A stretch of 64,000 nt of DNA from Klebsormidium nitens (lineage: Eukaryota; Streptophyta; Klebsormidiophyceae; Klebsormidiales; Klebsormidiaceae): the NCBI GenBank assembly GCA_000708835.1, contig DF236977.1:124978-188977 (forward strand), given 5' to 3'. The notes below the pieces were generated by a model. It worked only from the letters and a program-made list of their open reading frames with translations. It searched no databases and was not told where the DNA came from. The first letter of the stretch is position 1, and each line of letters begins with the position of its first letter. The translations under genes and the position numbers were made by a program. Of the stretch, positions 34,445-48,500 are shown piece after piece.

Positions 34445-37400
34445 ATGGCCGCGTTCACTGCAGTCCTTCTGTTGGCCCTGGTCGCTTCTTCAGGTGAGCT
34501 CTTCTCTGACCAATGTAGTTCACAATGCTAAGTGTATCCTGCGTCCATTGTTTGCAGCGATCTGCGAAGGTGGGCATGAGGTCCCCTACTGTTCTTGCTT
34601 TCAATAGGATGCCTTCACTTCTTGCCAACCTGACAATGCTGTTGATCATTGCACCACTCACTGCCTTGCGAGCTCTGAATCGAGTCCCTCATGGATGGTC
34701 CTATCGGCATTGGATGGCAAAAGGATAACATGGTCCCGAAGCATATCATATACTGCAAAAAAGAAGTTGCTGCTAATAGACTGACTCTCTTCCTGCAGCT
34801 GCTGTCCAAAGATCGCTCCTGCAAACATCAAGTAAGCCACAGATCCAGCTCGCTTCTTGCTTCATTGAAATTTCGTCAAATTAGTGACTCGATGTGTCCA
34901 CCAGATCTTTGATGACCCAACAAATGCCAAGGTGATTGCTCTTGTGAGCAATGCTGTCAATTCATCGAGATGTGCACTTTGCAAAAGTGATGATCCCAGA
35001 GTGTGAGAATGTTAACATGTTGTGAAAACGGGATAAGGACTGCAGAGACAAAGTGGACTTGCATCCAAAGACCAGTTGTTGGCTTCATCATGGAGGACCG
35101 TATCGTTTGTCAATGGGAGCAGGTGGCAACAGATTCCCGGCAAGAACTGTGGTCTTAATCAGCTTGTGGTTTTGCAGAAAGTGATCTATAATGCTGTCAT
35201 AGTAACCACCTCTTCCCTGTGTCTCTTCTGCTTACATCAGTCGATCCTCAGAGGCCCACATTAAGCTGGTGCAGTCAGAGCTGAGCCGCCCAGTTGGCGC
35301 TTCCTGAAAGCAATTCTCACCGTCCGCACCAACCAAACCTGGGGATAATGACTAACTTTGCGGACAAGATATTTTCACTTTCATCAGTCAGGAAAAGGAA
35401 CCTACTTGCTCAGTTTACCGTACCATTCTTTCTCAGTATCTCAACCTTTGCCTTGACTTTGCTGAATACTCTCAGCAATTGAATGAGCAGGCTGACCTAG
35501 TGAGAGGCCACTCCGTTACAACTTGAAAGCAGGCGCTTCTCAGAGGCTGGTGCCAGTAAACAAATTCCTAAGCCTCGCTACTTGTGCCCCAAAAGTTTGT
35601 TCCCTATGGCTTGGACCTGAACATGTATGCCTCCTCTGCAGGCCCAACCTTGACCAACGGAGACTTTGCACTCCCCGGGACAGTCGCCCTTAACCCTGGC
35701 GGTTATGCGTTCCTGAGCACTCAAACCCCAGATGCTATCACGGGGTGGAACATCACTTCTGGGAGCGTGGACTATGTCTCAACGAGCCAGTGGGAGGCCC
35801 CGCCTGGGGCCTCATACAGTGTTGATGTGTCAGGCGATAATGCGGGAGTCATCTCACAGGTTAGATCTCAGTCTCGCTTGATGTTTCGGCAAAATGGTGA
35901 AAATCAGTGGGCTCGTGGTTGCCGCAAGAAGTCTCAAAATGAAGGTTAAGAGGACAGAAAATATATCCTGCTCTTGGCAGAACTTTCTCTCTCAGCCAGA
36001 CAGATACTGACACTCTTCATTACCTCAGCAGGGATATATGAGGCAATCAGAGTGTTTCCTGGGAAAAATCTTTGAGATCTTCTGATTCAACGACTGCGCT
36101 TTCGATTTTCACTTTTCTGTTCTGTATTCCCACCCACCATTTACTCTGTTCAAGGGCAGTCCCGTCATGATTTCTCCCCTTGACAGCAGGTCAGAGAAAC
36201 AGCAAACAGAGAAACAACCATCAAGAACCCTGCTGCCTTGACAAACATCCTTAAGGATTGAAGAGCCAAATCACACCCCCCACGCTCCTGCAGACTTTTA
36301 CCACCACGCCTGGTGGCGCCTACGACGTCTCCTTCTACCTGGCTGGCAGCCCCTTCGGTACGCCAACCAAAACCGTCCAAGTGACAGCGGGCGACAGCAG
36401 CCAAACGTACACGTTCGACATCACCAATGCAACGGCCACTCAGATGGGGTATTTGCCTCAGACCTTCAGTTTCGTAGCCACAGGGGCGAGCTCCACACTG
36501 CAGTTCACCTCGCTCACCAACGAGCAGGACGGGCCTGTCATTGGAAGTGTCGTTGTTACAGGCGGAGGTGCGTTCAGCGGCAACCTGCAACCTTTCGTTT
36601 CACAAAAGCACTTCCCTGCTAGGATCTGGATTGAATACCATCTGTGGCGGTAAAGTCACTGACTCAGCGGCTGGATGTCCTTGTCAATGTTGTTCCTTGA
36701 AGTGTAAGCAGCATCTCTTCCTTCCTACTTTGTCAAGGTTTCTGCCTCATACCCTATGCAGGACCCTTTGCCCATATTCGATTCAATCCACAGAGCATAG
36801 AATCAGTAGTCTCGAGCTTGCGCCCACTTTGCATTTGAAATTGAGAATGACGAGTTTCTGGATCCTTCTTAGGCTGCCCCCTGCGGTTAGACACGTGTCA
36901 GCAGACACCATCGTCCAGCATGCAGTATCTTCAACACTTCTTGTTTACTCCTCAGGTGCTATCAGCCCCTCCGCTGGACCAGTCCCTGCCCCCGTCCCTG
37001 GCCCTGCAGCAGGCCCCACCTCCGCCAACGCAACTGCACCAGCCCCCGGCCCCGCTACAGGTATGACACAAGCACCAACTTTTGTGCAAAACTTCTCTGG
37101 TGTATCCATGCCAAAGTGAGTGGTGAGAGGGCGTCCCCTTCTCGCTGTGTCTATGGATGCCAAAGAAGACTTGCTACGGTGTCGTAATGGAATATCGGGA
37201 TGGCAGACGAGAATGACCCACTGAGCATCGACGGCTTTGCTTCCGGGAAAGTGGAAAAGCAGCTCTCAGAGTCGAAGACCTAATGCAAAGGCTTACCCCA
37301 TTATACTTATTAAGTTCTGTTGATCCATCTGTGCTTGCTTCTCTGCTCCAATTGCGCCACCAAGATTACTTGTGCAAACAACCAAATACAGCTCGCAAGC

Positions 37401-40400
37401 TGACGTCTCGCTCTCGTCATCTTCCGCAGCCACTCTGAACGCCACCGCCCCCAGCCCGGCTGCCAACGGCTCACTTGCTACCAACGGCTCACTTGCTACC
37501 AATGGTTCACTTGCTGCCAACGGCTCGCTCGCTGCCAACGGCTCGCTCGCTGCTAACGGCTCTCTAGCTGGCGCGCCTGGATCCGCTCCTGCTATTGCGC
37601 CCGGATCCGCCCCTGCTGTTGCCCCGGTTCCCGCACTCGCGCCCGTTATCGCCCCTGCCCCAGGTACGTCCTTGTCCGCCTTGCCCAGAAAATTTGACGG
37701 CTTGAATCTAGAAGTGAGGGGAAGAGACCTGGCACCCGTGCGCTCTTCAAGATCAGGCCTTATGGTGTCGAACTTGACAATTCGTTACTGGTAATGTAGA
37801 AGATATGGCACTGACTCGCTTGACGCCGAGCGTGACGACTACTCACCTCGGACGATACCTCGTTTCCATGTCGACTCTCAGGCCGCTCTTTGACGCCTAG
37901 ATATGAACTTTTTGAGTTGGCCTTTTCTCATCAAAAGTGCGCAAACGAAACGTAGTGGTCAACTCGAGACAACCAGGAATCTGAATGTTTGACCCTCTGG
38001 CTGTTCAGCGTCGACCACGCCCATCATTGCAAGCTTCATTGTGCCGGTCAATGTGTCGGCCCTCAACTCGTCAGCTGCGTTTGCGGCCGTGACAGCCGGC
38101 CTCGCGGCCGAGTTTGGCACGCCCAGCACCACGGTGAGCTGGCGGGCGGAAGACAAGAATGGTGTGACCTTACAGTCAACAGTCCAGAAGTGTGGAACCC
38201 GCAATTGGATTGGTTCTTTCACAACCTGAGGGGATGTGAACATTCGAAGAGTTCGAAGCCTGACCTCCGGAAAAGTCAGATTCAGCTGGGTACAGGGAAC
38301 TCCACTCTCTTACTACAAGACTTCTGGAAAGCATAATTCTGACTTCTTTACCCTTGATTCTCGTTGTAAAAGGACGTTGGTTGCCAACGTTCGAGACGGC
38401 CAACGAGGGCAGGATTCGCTGCTCTTTCATCGAAGGTTTTGATCGCCTGATCGCCTTTGCTTGACGGCTACTCATTGACATCGATTCACTCCAAATATAG
38501 GCAGGTACAGGGCAGTGAAATTGCGCTTCTTGTGGTCTGCCGTCAATCAGAGCAAGGGAAGAAACTTTGGAACTTCGTGATATTAGAAGGAACGCGAGAT
38601 CTCTTTGGCGCTCAAGCTTCTTCCGTCGCCATTCTGTGCAGCCCGTCATCACGAGCATCGCGCCCGGGCCCATCCCCGCGAACGAGACGGCCGTCACTTT
38701 CGAGATGCAGTCGGCCACCGGGGGCGCCATCCCGCAAGCGGAGCAGGATAACCTGCGCGCCGCCTTCACGACCCTGGTCCAGAACAAGGACACGCTCGTG
38801 CTGCCAGCACCATTCAACACAGTGAGCCGAACTTTCCGGTACTTTGCTGAAGGTGGTCCTTCAGAGTTCGAAGACCTTGTCTGCAGAACTTGGGCGTGAT
38901 CTTCTCTGCAAGGCGTCAACTGCTGAGACCAAGGGCAAAGGGCAACACTCCTTTGACTGTCACGATCTGGGCGGCAATCCTGTGAGGTCGTTAGGTCTGG
39001 AACTTGCTTTTCCAAAATAACAGGGCAGGTTTGACGCCTACTTGACATGACTACTATGGAGTTCGACGCGGGGTTCTCGGCCTGAGATTTGATGCATTTC
39101 TGCTGAATGAGGGCAGTTCCGAAGCAAGGGCGCAGATTTGACGTCTCCTGACGCGCTGTTGCAAGTGAATCTGAGGCTTCCAGGTCCCGCCTCCTTCATG
39201 GATTAACCGTTTCCTTTCTAATGCACGCCGTTACGATTTCTCCTGCAGCCCTCCAACTTCTCCGTCGTCTCCTTCCCGGGGGGTCCCGGCGTCATCGGTT
39301 CCGGTGCCCCCTACGGCGCAGTCGGCGCCAACGTGACGACGGCCCTGCTCAACTTCACTCTGCCCCGCAGCGTCGACGAGCTAAGCGCCAACCAGACCGC
39401 GCTACTCCAGGGGGTTTCTGGCGCTCTTGGTTTGAAGCCGTCTGAGGTGGGCTGCCATTGGTCGTCTAAGGCCGTCTAACGGCGGGTGTAGAAGCTGCCT
39501 AATGGATTTCGGGAGTCAGACCTGTGGATTGTTGTCACGATTGGAGGACTGCAGAGATTTGTGCTTGCCCGTCCGCACGTGGTCTGCAAAACCACATCAG
39601 CCAAGTCAGATGGTGGTTAGCCCAGGCAGCGTCCTGTTTCGCCGTCAGCCGCTCTGCCTTATTCTGAGAAGTTGCTATCGACAAACTTCGCCGGAGGCTT
39701 GCTCATAAGACTGAAGTGCCTTTTGGAGGGCTGTTGTGCATCCGGCAGCAACTTCTTATCGGGCCGAAGCGAGTCCCGCAATCAACCCTAGTTTGCATCA
39801 GACCTATTCCTAGCGCTTGTCAGTACGACGTTCAGGAACGTGAAAGGGACCACTTGAAACCATTTCGTGCACCGTCGATTGGCTCTTACGACCAGGGGGC
39901 TCACCGGGCTGCATTTGCGCAGGTGCTGACGGCGGCTCTGACTGCGGTGAACGGCTCTGCGAACGCGACCGAGGTCAGCACCGCCCTGACCACCATCGGC
40001 GCGTTCGCCGACAGCCCCGCCAGGATCGCCGAGCTCGCAGGTACGTCCCTTTCAGCCGAGGACATATATAATTTCGAAGTGTAATGCTCGGTCAGAGAGG
40101 TTCGGCGGAAAGGGTCAGGTTTTCACAAACAGACGTGTCGAGCTCGCTCCGCCCGAAACCCTTGGAAGAGCCCCTCTTCGTAAACACGACGCCTTCGTCT
40201 ATTGGACGTCACCTCTGAACGCCTCACGTCAGCATTTGAAGCCGCTGAATGCTCGAACTTCTTGATAGTAGATGCCCAGCTGTGAGCTACATTTTCACCA
40301 CTTGAATCTTACTAACTCCAGCATCAAGATTCTTACCGAGGATTTCCCCTTCGCCTCCTGCAGGCAACATCAGCGCTGCTGCCACGAACGGTACCTTCGG

Positions 40401-40996
40401 CCTGGATCCCGCCACTTTCGGCCTCCCCTCCAACATCGTTCTCAGCCCTGCCCTCGCCGCTCTCCTTCCCCCGGGCACCACTTTGCCCCCGAGCACCACG
40501 CTGCCAGCTGGCACCATCCTTCCCCCGGGCACCACTGTTCCCCCGACCTCTGTAGCGACCAACACCACCCCAGGAGCCTCGCCGACGTCTGGCGCTGCCA
40601 CCAGTGAGCCTTCCTCCGACAATCCCGTCAAAAGAAACTCGTCTTTTCTCGAAGTGATAGTACTCCCGTTCTTGTGCTGGAATGAGTTCTGGCCTTTTTT
40701 GGTGTCTAAATCCAACGCCGGGACGGGCCCAATGAGAGCTCAGAAGAGGCTCACTCGCGCTCGCCCTCAGTTCGTTTTGAAAGGCATCGCACTCTCCTCG
40801 ACTTCCTGTCTTAGAAGCTGGTCACACAGCTTTGACTCTACAATCAGCTTTCTGATAGCCTCGAAACCCTGTATACTTCGGAAGGACCGTTCTGCATTGT
40901 TCGCTTGTGCCTGATGAAGTATTCTGTACTACTGCAGGGGTTGGGTTCACCCTTGTTGGGCTGGCCTCCGCTCTGTTGGTGGCCACTCTCTTCTAG
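34445..40996 (+). CDS. GPI-anchored DUF642 / arabinogalactan-type cell-wall protein
   Basis: Eleven exons join in phase to 599 residues: 34445-34493, 35642-35859, 36294-36567, 36956-37060, 37430-37663, 38009-38133, 38642-38821, 39249-39446, 39923-40040, 40364-40603 and 40938-40996. An N-terminal signal peptide (AAFTAVLLLALVASS) leads to a DUF642-type lectin-like beta-sandwich, residues 17-180 (NGDFALPG, ITGWNITSGSVDYV, FTTTPGGAYDVSFYLAG). Residues 181-293 are Ala/Pro/Ser-rich, with six copies of NGSLA(A/T). Residues 294-500 hold three loosely similar short modules rich in NVT/NGS glycosylation sites. A Pro/Thr-rich stretch (LPPGTTLPP) comes next, then a hydrophobic end (FTLVGLASALLVATLF) typical of GPI-anchor addition. 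DUF642 proteins sit in plant walls and some bind pectin or cellulose; a role in the algal matrix is inferred. Land-plant DUF642 proteins usually have two such domains and no AGP part. Confidence 0.85.
37462..37569 (+). repeat. Six 18-bp repeats coding for ANGSLA / TNGSLA
   Basis: Six uninterrupted in-frame copies of an 18-bp unit inside exon 5 of the DUF642/AGP gene. Each carries an N-G-S glycosylation sequon. Synonymous changes differ between units, so the array is not entirely recent. Confidence 0.85.
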
Positions 40997-42520
40997 AAGC
41001 CAAGAAGCTGGCGCCTCGTCAAAATGAACTGGAAAAAGTTTAGTCGAGTTAAGTGTTGATTGGCAAGTTAGAGCAGGTCTAGAGCAGGTCTATTCTTCTG
41101 AGCATGTCAATCGTAGTAAGTATGTGGTGCCAAGCCGAAAAGGCTGGGTGCTCATGCAACCTGCCCTTGTGTTGAGCGCGTCGACATCTCCTGACCAATG
41201 AGAAGTTGGCTCGGAGTTGCGGCACTGACCTTAGAAGGTTCTTTAGCTCTCTTACTCTCTTTATCGGTGAGGAATTTACAGAAGGCAATTGGTAACCACG
41301 AAATGACTAATTGCCCGCATTCAGTTCCAGCATAAACCCAATTGCTTGTTCTAGTTACATTTACAATAGAGACCTAACTCCGATCGAAGTAGGGTAGCTT
41401 GAACAATTGACACCAAGCCCGGTCTTAGCGAGCTCGAATAACGGTCGTACCAGTGGTAAAGGTTGTGAACTTGAGTAGCGAGTTTGTTGATCCGGCCAAT
41501 ACCTGAGTTGTTGTTGACTGCCTGATTCTTCTCGGCCGATGATGGCCTGATCATGGAGAACGTCCAAAACAGCAGATGTACGATTGAATTTGAACCTGAC
41601 CAGTTTACGAACGCTAATAGGTTTCGATTATGCATCGCATCATGCGCATACTATAACATTTGATTATGATCCATGACTTGTAAACGTCTTGGCATCCTTT
41701 ATGACCCGGAAGCTGAACCAAGCATACAATGAATCATGCATGCAGTAGATCTCGATCGATTGGGTGGAATCACCCATGATAGGTTCGTCGAGGCCATGCG
41801 CAACAAGACAGTAGCCTAGCTACCATCATTCCATGGGCTGGGCCGTGTTTCCATTAGTACCGTCGCGTAGCTTCCAAAGCGAAAAATGACTTCTGAAGTT
41901 CAGAACTCATTTTTATGAAGGATTTGTGTTTCTTGTTCCCCTTCCTGATCGCTCGGATGGGTAATTCTTTTGAAGAAACGTACGAGTATACATATGTAAC
42001 CTGCGGCGCATAGAATAGTTGTATAGCTCAGTATAGGTGTGACGCGGTTTGCATGCGCGGACTTATAACATGTCGGATGCGGAATCGACTTGCTCAGTAA
42101 GATTTACTATGATGACGATCGCTAGCAACCCGGCGTTGAACTTACCATGCACAATTCTACTAGACTAAAATTTGACATGTGCACGTGGTTCAATGATGGT
42201 TCATGTCGGTGCGAGCCCGCGGGCAAGGCCCCAATTGACCATGCCCGGCATGCGGGCCGCATGAGACAAACGATTCCGGTTGCCCGGATCTAGAATTTTG
42301 GCTTACTCACTCATTATACTAGCCCAAATTCGAAATTTGCTATCCAGACTGTGCGCGGAGAATTTTCGAGTGCATAAAAACGGCGCATGCAGACGTAAAT
42401 CATGATCCTGGCGCTTAATTGCACAAAGATTCACGCCAGCATCCCAGAGGGTGTCCGCGGCACTTTCAGTATAAGCCCGTAGCTCACTTCATGATGATTG
42501 GATTAACCCGCTCCCAAGAT
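40997..42520. other. Intergenic, no gene seen
   Basis: This lies between two convergent genes and should contain both 3' untranslated regions. It is AT-richer than the flanks, and no coding signal, long repeat or hairpin was noticed. Confidence 0.5.
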
Positions 42521-45500
42521 TCACAAGCTCGATTTTCGATGCACGAACGCCAAGAATTGTTCGGAAGCTGCTATGGTCCCTTCCATTAAGTAAGCCTTGT
42601 TGTTTTTTTCTATGGTGTCAAAGCGATATTGATAATTTACCATGATCCCAGCGCTACTTTCCATCCGCAAAGGCGAGTCGTCCGCCAACCAATTCAACCG
42701 CTCTACGGTCTGCATCACAGAGAAGAAAGGCAGCGGTGATCAGCAGCGAACATGACTTCACCATAGAGACGCAGCGAGCTGTCCAGACCAAAAGGCAAGA
42801 AAGACAAGGAAAGGAAAGGCCGAAAGGCAAGAAAGACAAGTAGAGTGATGATCGAGCCTGCTCCATCGCCGACAAGCAAAGAATTGAACCACTTTGACCT
42901 GCTACGCAAGACCTGTCCGCAAATCTTTGACCGCTTCTTTTGTCGACCACCTGCCAGCGTGATTCAGGTTAATGCTCACCGCCCCGTTTCGCACGTGGAA
43001 ATTGGTAACTCCATCCAACGCCTTTCCTCGTTTCTTTTCCTTGTAAATGTACCTGAGAGCACAGGACCCACGACAATCATCCGGGACGTCCCATTCGCTT
43101 TCTGCAAGATTACTACCAGGTTCTGTACGACTCTTTTCGGTAGCCCTAGCAACAAACCTTCTTCTGTGCACTGATTCCTTAGCCGCACCTCACAACGCCA
43201 CCGCCGCCTGCAGCGGCTAAGGAAGCGAGCGAGCGAAAACCAGCCACAAAGAGAGGAAGAAGGCGATGCGTGTCGACTTTTACTGAGCCCACCAGTACAA
43301 GCGGATCTTACCTTGCGCAAAGCCGCATCAGCGGGCCCTGGAGGGCGTCTGCATGAACTGGGTTGCGGACCCAATCTGGTCCGTCGGCAAAGAGAAGGCT
43401 CGCCAAGCAGCCGCACGCTTCCGCATGAAGCGTCCGATCGCTCCTGCAGATGTGGGCCAAGGATGACCGAAAAATCTTGAAGTGTGCCATACACGGTTTT
43501 TCAATAAAATATGCCTGAGGCCTCCCCCAGCTTACAGCGGAGAAAGAAGCCAATCTCTCGATGCTTACCCGCTGGGAAGACTGATTGCAGCAGAGATTTA
43601 GGCCAGAGAATTGAGGTTCGGGTTGAACTATACCAAGGTTCATGGCCAGTATCCTCGAAGTACGGAAGCTGATTGCAGCAAGACCGGTTCTTTTATCCAT
43701 CACCTCAAGACACGGTGCACTTATCCCAACCAATCAACGGTGCCAACGCTCTAGCAAGCAACCGTCCGTAGAATTGCAACTCCTGTGCCTTGAGCGTATG
43801 CAAACACTTACGAGTCTTCGACCAGCTTTGCAGGCAAGACGGCTCGTAGGATTGCCTGCGCTTCATCTTGGTACAAGAGTTCCTCGGCGAAGGAACTGTC
43901 GACGTCCCCGGTCAGCGAAGCGTGCAGCGCGAGCTTGGGGCGCAGCCAGGGGAGAAAGCCGGGGACCGGGCTCAGCGTCGAAAAGATCTGCGAACGAAAG
44001 CGGGCACCGATTCGAGGTCGTGCCAACGCTCTCCGGCTGGCGTCACAACAAATTACTATCTTAGTTCGCCGCGCCGACTCTTGAGTAATAAACGTGAGGA
44101 ATTACGTTGGACCCTCCACTGCCCGGCCTCAAGCCTCTACAGGAGCTCGGAAAACGGGTTCACTTGAGAGATACTTTGACGGCCAGGCAAGGATCCATCA
44201 GTCTGCTTGTGCTATTTGTTACGAATACTTTCGCACGTTTGCCAAAGTGGCCGCTTCACCTTCCTCCTGATAGAACGACGGCAAAGCTTGGACCTTTCAA
44301 GAACAAAGCGCTGCCACCATCAGGTCAGGAGGCCAGGTTTGCCGGACTCTGCGGCAAACCATAAGGATGTCGTTTGCAGAGAGCAAGTGCCTGTCCTCAC
44401 CTTTAGGATTGACTAGACCAACATTTGGACTAGGCCTCACCTCTAGGTTGGGCAGCTCCGCTCGCAGGATCTGGACGACGCCCTTGAGCAACAAGTTGCC
44501 CAGATCAATCCCGCTCAGGCCCGGCTGGGTGGCGTCGATCGAGTAGAAGATGGCCGCGCGCGCTTTCTCCTCGTCGGCCTGCGGCGCGGCAACCTCCTGT
44601 TTACAGAAAGGCAGGCTTGCTGTTGAGGGGATTGAAGATACTACACTACCTCGGCGTGAAACAGCACGTCGGTTCTTTGCGCGAGATTGCAAAGTGGAGG
44701 ACTGCTTGCGAGTTTGTGCTTGCCGACGAAGCACTGGCTAGCTTTGATCGACCGAGTGAGCAGACACTTGGAAGGAGATCAAAAAAATGAACGAGGGGGC
44801 CTGACTAGTCAAATTACCCTAGAGTTCGACAGCTTATTCCGGGCAGAAACTCACAAGGACAAACGAGGACTCATGATGACAATTAAGAAACGAGCAGCAT
44901 AAGCAGGTGAAGCCGTTCTGAAGCCCCTGCGTCTCTCAAAAGAGTTGTTCAAGCACGCGACGGCTTCTCTTCATAGACCGCATCTCCAGCCGCTTCCACT
45001 GTTCGAGATCGTCACCGAGCAGTCATGAGGTTGAGCAAATTAATGATCACAATATGTATTACCCGATCCCACGCGCTGATTGTGGTCAAAAGCTGCGACG
45101 GATAGACGATATGCATTTAAAACGTTCAACAAATAAAGAGGGTCAGTAAACCCGTCTCTCCTGCTGACGAAGCTGTGAGAAACGGCCTAGAAACTTTCAA
45201 GGACTCTGGACAAGGATCTTCCTGGCATACAGTCAACTTCTTATCGCGATCCAGGTTTTTGGTACGAGAATCCGTGAAGACGGAACACAGGTTTGTAACC
45301 GCGGCAAACGAAGCTCTCAAAGTGACGATGAAGCGTACCTGCATGGTGGCAGCCAGCTTGTCGAGCAGAGCGACCTCGACGAAGATGAGGGGCTCGCCTG
45401 TCCACGAAAACAATATAATCTGACTTTCCAATCGATTCTGAAAGAAACAACCGCACAAGACCACAGCGAGCCTTGCACAGGGTCTGATATCAAAGAAAGC

Positions 45501-48500
45501 TCATGCGTCCTTGGAACAGATTTGCATCTTTCTCAAGGAAAGTGAACCATGCGTGGTCTGAAAGGGACGATGCGACTTTTAAGTCGTATTCAGAAGCATC
45601 TCACACGCCGAGCATGCCATATGCGAAGCAGTAAGACAATTCTCTTTCGTCACAGACCGGTCAAGTGTAGCTCGGCTCAACGATAACACGCTTGGTTTCG
45701 AGCGATCCGCAGGCGTCCATGCCCATACATAAAAGATTGAGGACGATAGTTTGTCACGATGCAACTCGGCCGTGAGGCACGTGGCGCGGAGGGGCGAGCA
45801 ACGGCCTACCGGGCATGGACGGGTGGAAGTAGCCGAAGAGGCGGCAGCCCGCTCCCAGCCGCTGCTGCAGATCTTGCACGCTCCGAATTGGATGCACTTG
45901 CTGAACGAAGGAATGAAGGCGTCAGAATGCTGACATGAGGGGATCACGAGCCATGACAAGCTGATGAATCGTGCAAAGGCGGCAATAAGCAACCCCAGCA
46001 AATGTAATCGACGAGCTGTCGGGCGAAAACGGCGCATGTCTTCTTTGAAAGTTACTTTCCTGCAGTTGAGGTTTCAGAACGGAAGCATCTGTTACGGTGA
46101 AGAGCGCACAGCCTCCTTTCTTGGATCCAGCATTCCTTTCCCGCCTCTCAGAACAGAGGCGCTTCCACCGTCCTTGCCAAGAATGTCTCTTGCCAATACG
46201 CTGTTGTTGAAAGTTCACAACCACCTTGGCCCAGCGCAAACAGAGCATGCAACCATCCGACACAAGGAGACTGATATCGGCACAGTAGATGTTCAGCGAG
46301 TTCTAAGCCTAACCTCGTGCTCCGCGACTTTCGCTAGGACCGACGCGGGGCTATCCCAGGTCAGCCGCCGTAGCTCCAGGTATGCGGGGCCGAGCCACGT
46401 GGACAGCTTCTCCTTGAGGACAGAGTCCAAGTTGCGCAGGAACGGGTCGTTTGTGGCCCTGATGATAAGCATAATGTGACATTTTGTCGAGCCAGGCGGA
46501 GAGGAATCCAGCCATTTGGAAGGTTATTTGAAAGAATCTTTGCAACTTTACAGGCGTCGCATCAGTTGGTTTCTGGTGTTGAACACTTCAGATTGCCTCC
46601 TCGAAAAGCGGATGCGTACACTTAGTCGACCTGAAAAAGCAAGACGAGACAAGGATCTCGAACAAACGCATGTTCCAAATAACCGTCCGGCTGGATCTGG
46701 AAACGGTTTGTGAACCCGACAAATTGAATCCCCCAAAACAGTTTGCCAGAAGGGAGCGTAGAAAGGATGAGGGATGGGCCGACGCACCTCACCTGATGCT
46801 CTGGAGCAGGTCTGCCCGCATGTCCGACAGGAAGCGCAGCCCGCCCGTCTGATTGTGGAGTGCCTCAAAGAGCCGACCCGCGAGCGGGTTCAACGCTTTC
46901 CGCAGCTCGCGCTCCGCATGAAGGAGTGTGGCCTGGCTCTCGGCTGGAAAGGGAGGGTTGCAATTTCTAGCGCCGGAGCGAACAGACCGAAGATGCAATT
47001 GCTTATCTGATAATCCAAGTGTCGGAGAAGAGATACCAGACAAGGTAAGAACTCCTTGTTTGCCTTTTATTCCTCATTTACACTTTTCTTGCTCAATAAA
47101 TTTTAGTGAAGCCAGAGTGCAAATCATGGGACAAGGACGGCCTCTTTGACGCATAACAGAAACGGTCAGCAGCAGACGATGAATGGCAGTCTGGAGGAAC
47201 TGACCTGTACTATGACTGCCCACGTCAGCCTGGACCTTCAAGTAATGAGCACATGAACTGCTGACGCTGCCTCTGTCCACGCCAAACTCCTTTGCAAGCA
47301 CCAGAAGCGACTCTCTCCTCTCAGGAGGGGGCAGGGCGAGATAGTCCTACAGTACATGCAAACAGGCTGGTGGCATCGCTGTCAAGGTAACAGCCTTGTC
47401 TGCTGGCAGAAATTGGGCAATTGACAGAATTTTGATGTAGCAATCAGGGCCATCAATTTGCAAGCTGATCGGGGTGAGAGGTTATCCAATTGTCTCTTGA
47501 TGTTCAGCTTTCTTTGTCTCAAAATCTTCACAGAGTGTTGATACTTAAGGTTTGTCACTCCCACTAATCCTGCTTTGATAGCAAACCTTCTAGTTCTTGA
47601 AGCCGTTTCCAGCAAACAGCGACCCTGCCACGAGCTTGTTATTCGATCTTAGGTCTTCGTGTCCATACCGATGTCTCTTTCTCATGGCACCCACCTGGCG
47701 AAGCTGCTTCAATGTCGCCGCTGCCATCTCGGCGTTGTCTAACTTGACAGCCTGGTGCATCAGCGTTGTGACCCCTGCTGCACCCCTGGAAGTTGGACAA
47801 CAGAAAATTCTTTCTGAGCCCTGCCCCCACATAACCTTCCAGACTCAGCTGCCTTTTCAATTGGTGCAGTGAGTGAGTGACCAGTCAGTTCTGGCTGCAA
47901 GCTTGTGCTCAGGACCCTTGAACGCTAAACACGGTGCTCAGTGCCTCGGCGACTAAAGCCACGGCAATAGCTGCCCAGAACCATCTCGTGGTATGCAAGA
48001 CAACACCATTATAGGCGGCTATTTCAGGGACTTATTGTTTCTTTAACGTCTTTGATTGCACTTGTCAACAGCCTCGTGACTTCCACCAGGTTTAGTAGTC
48101 AATGAAAGAATGAAGCCAGATATCCTGGTGGCAGGATAGTCTTCCTAGACCTCTAGGAAGGTCCTGATGAACTCCAGCTAGATCTCAATCAGATTCGGAT
48201 CTTGGCAGTAGTCACTACCCACCAGGCTGGCATGGGTGGAAGTTCGCCCCGGTCCGTCATGCCGGCCACTGTTTGTACCTGGCCAGAAATGTCTTGGAAT
48301 GAGCACAACTCCGAGCATAGGCCCTTGATTGCCACCCCTCTGAAAAAGTGGCAAAGACGGCACAGCAGATATCAGTGACTACCACGGTACTCCACACCAA
48401 GAATGTACTTGTTTGTATCATAGACGGGGGCGCTGATGCCCAGAAGTCTCAGTGGCAAGGTGCATGAAGACCACTTGCCTGTCTCCTTTGTACCACATCA

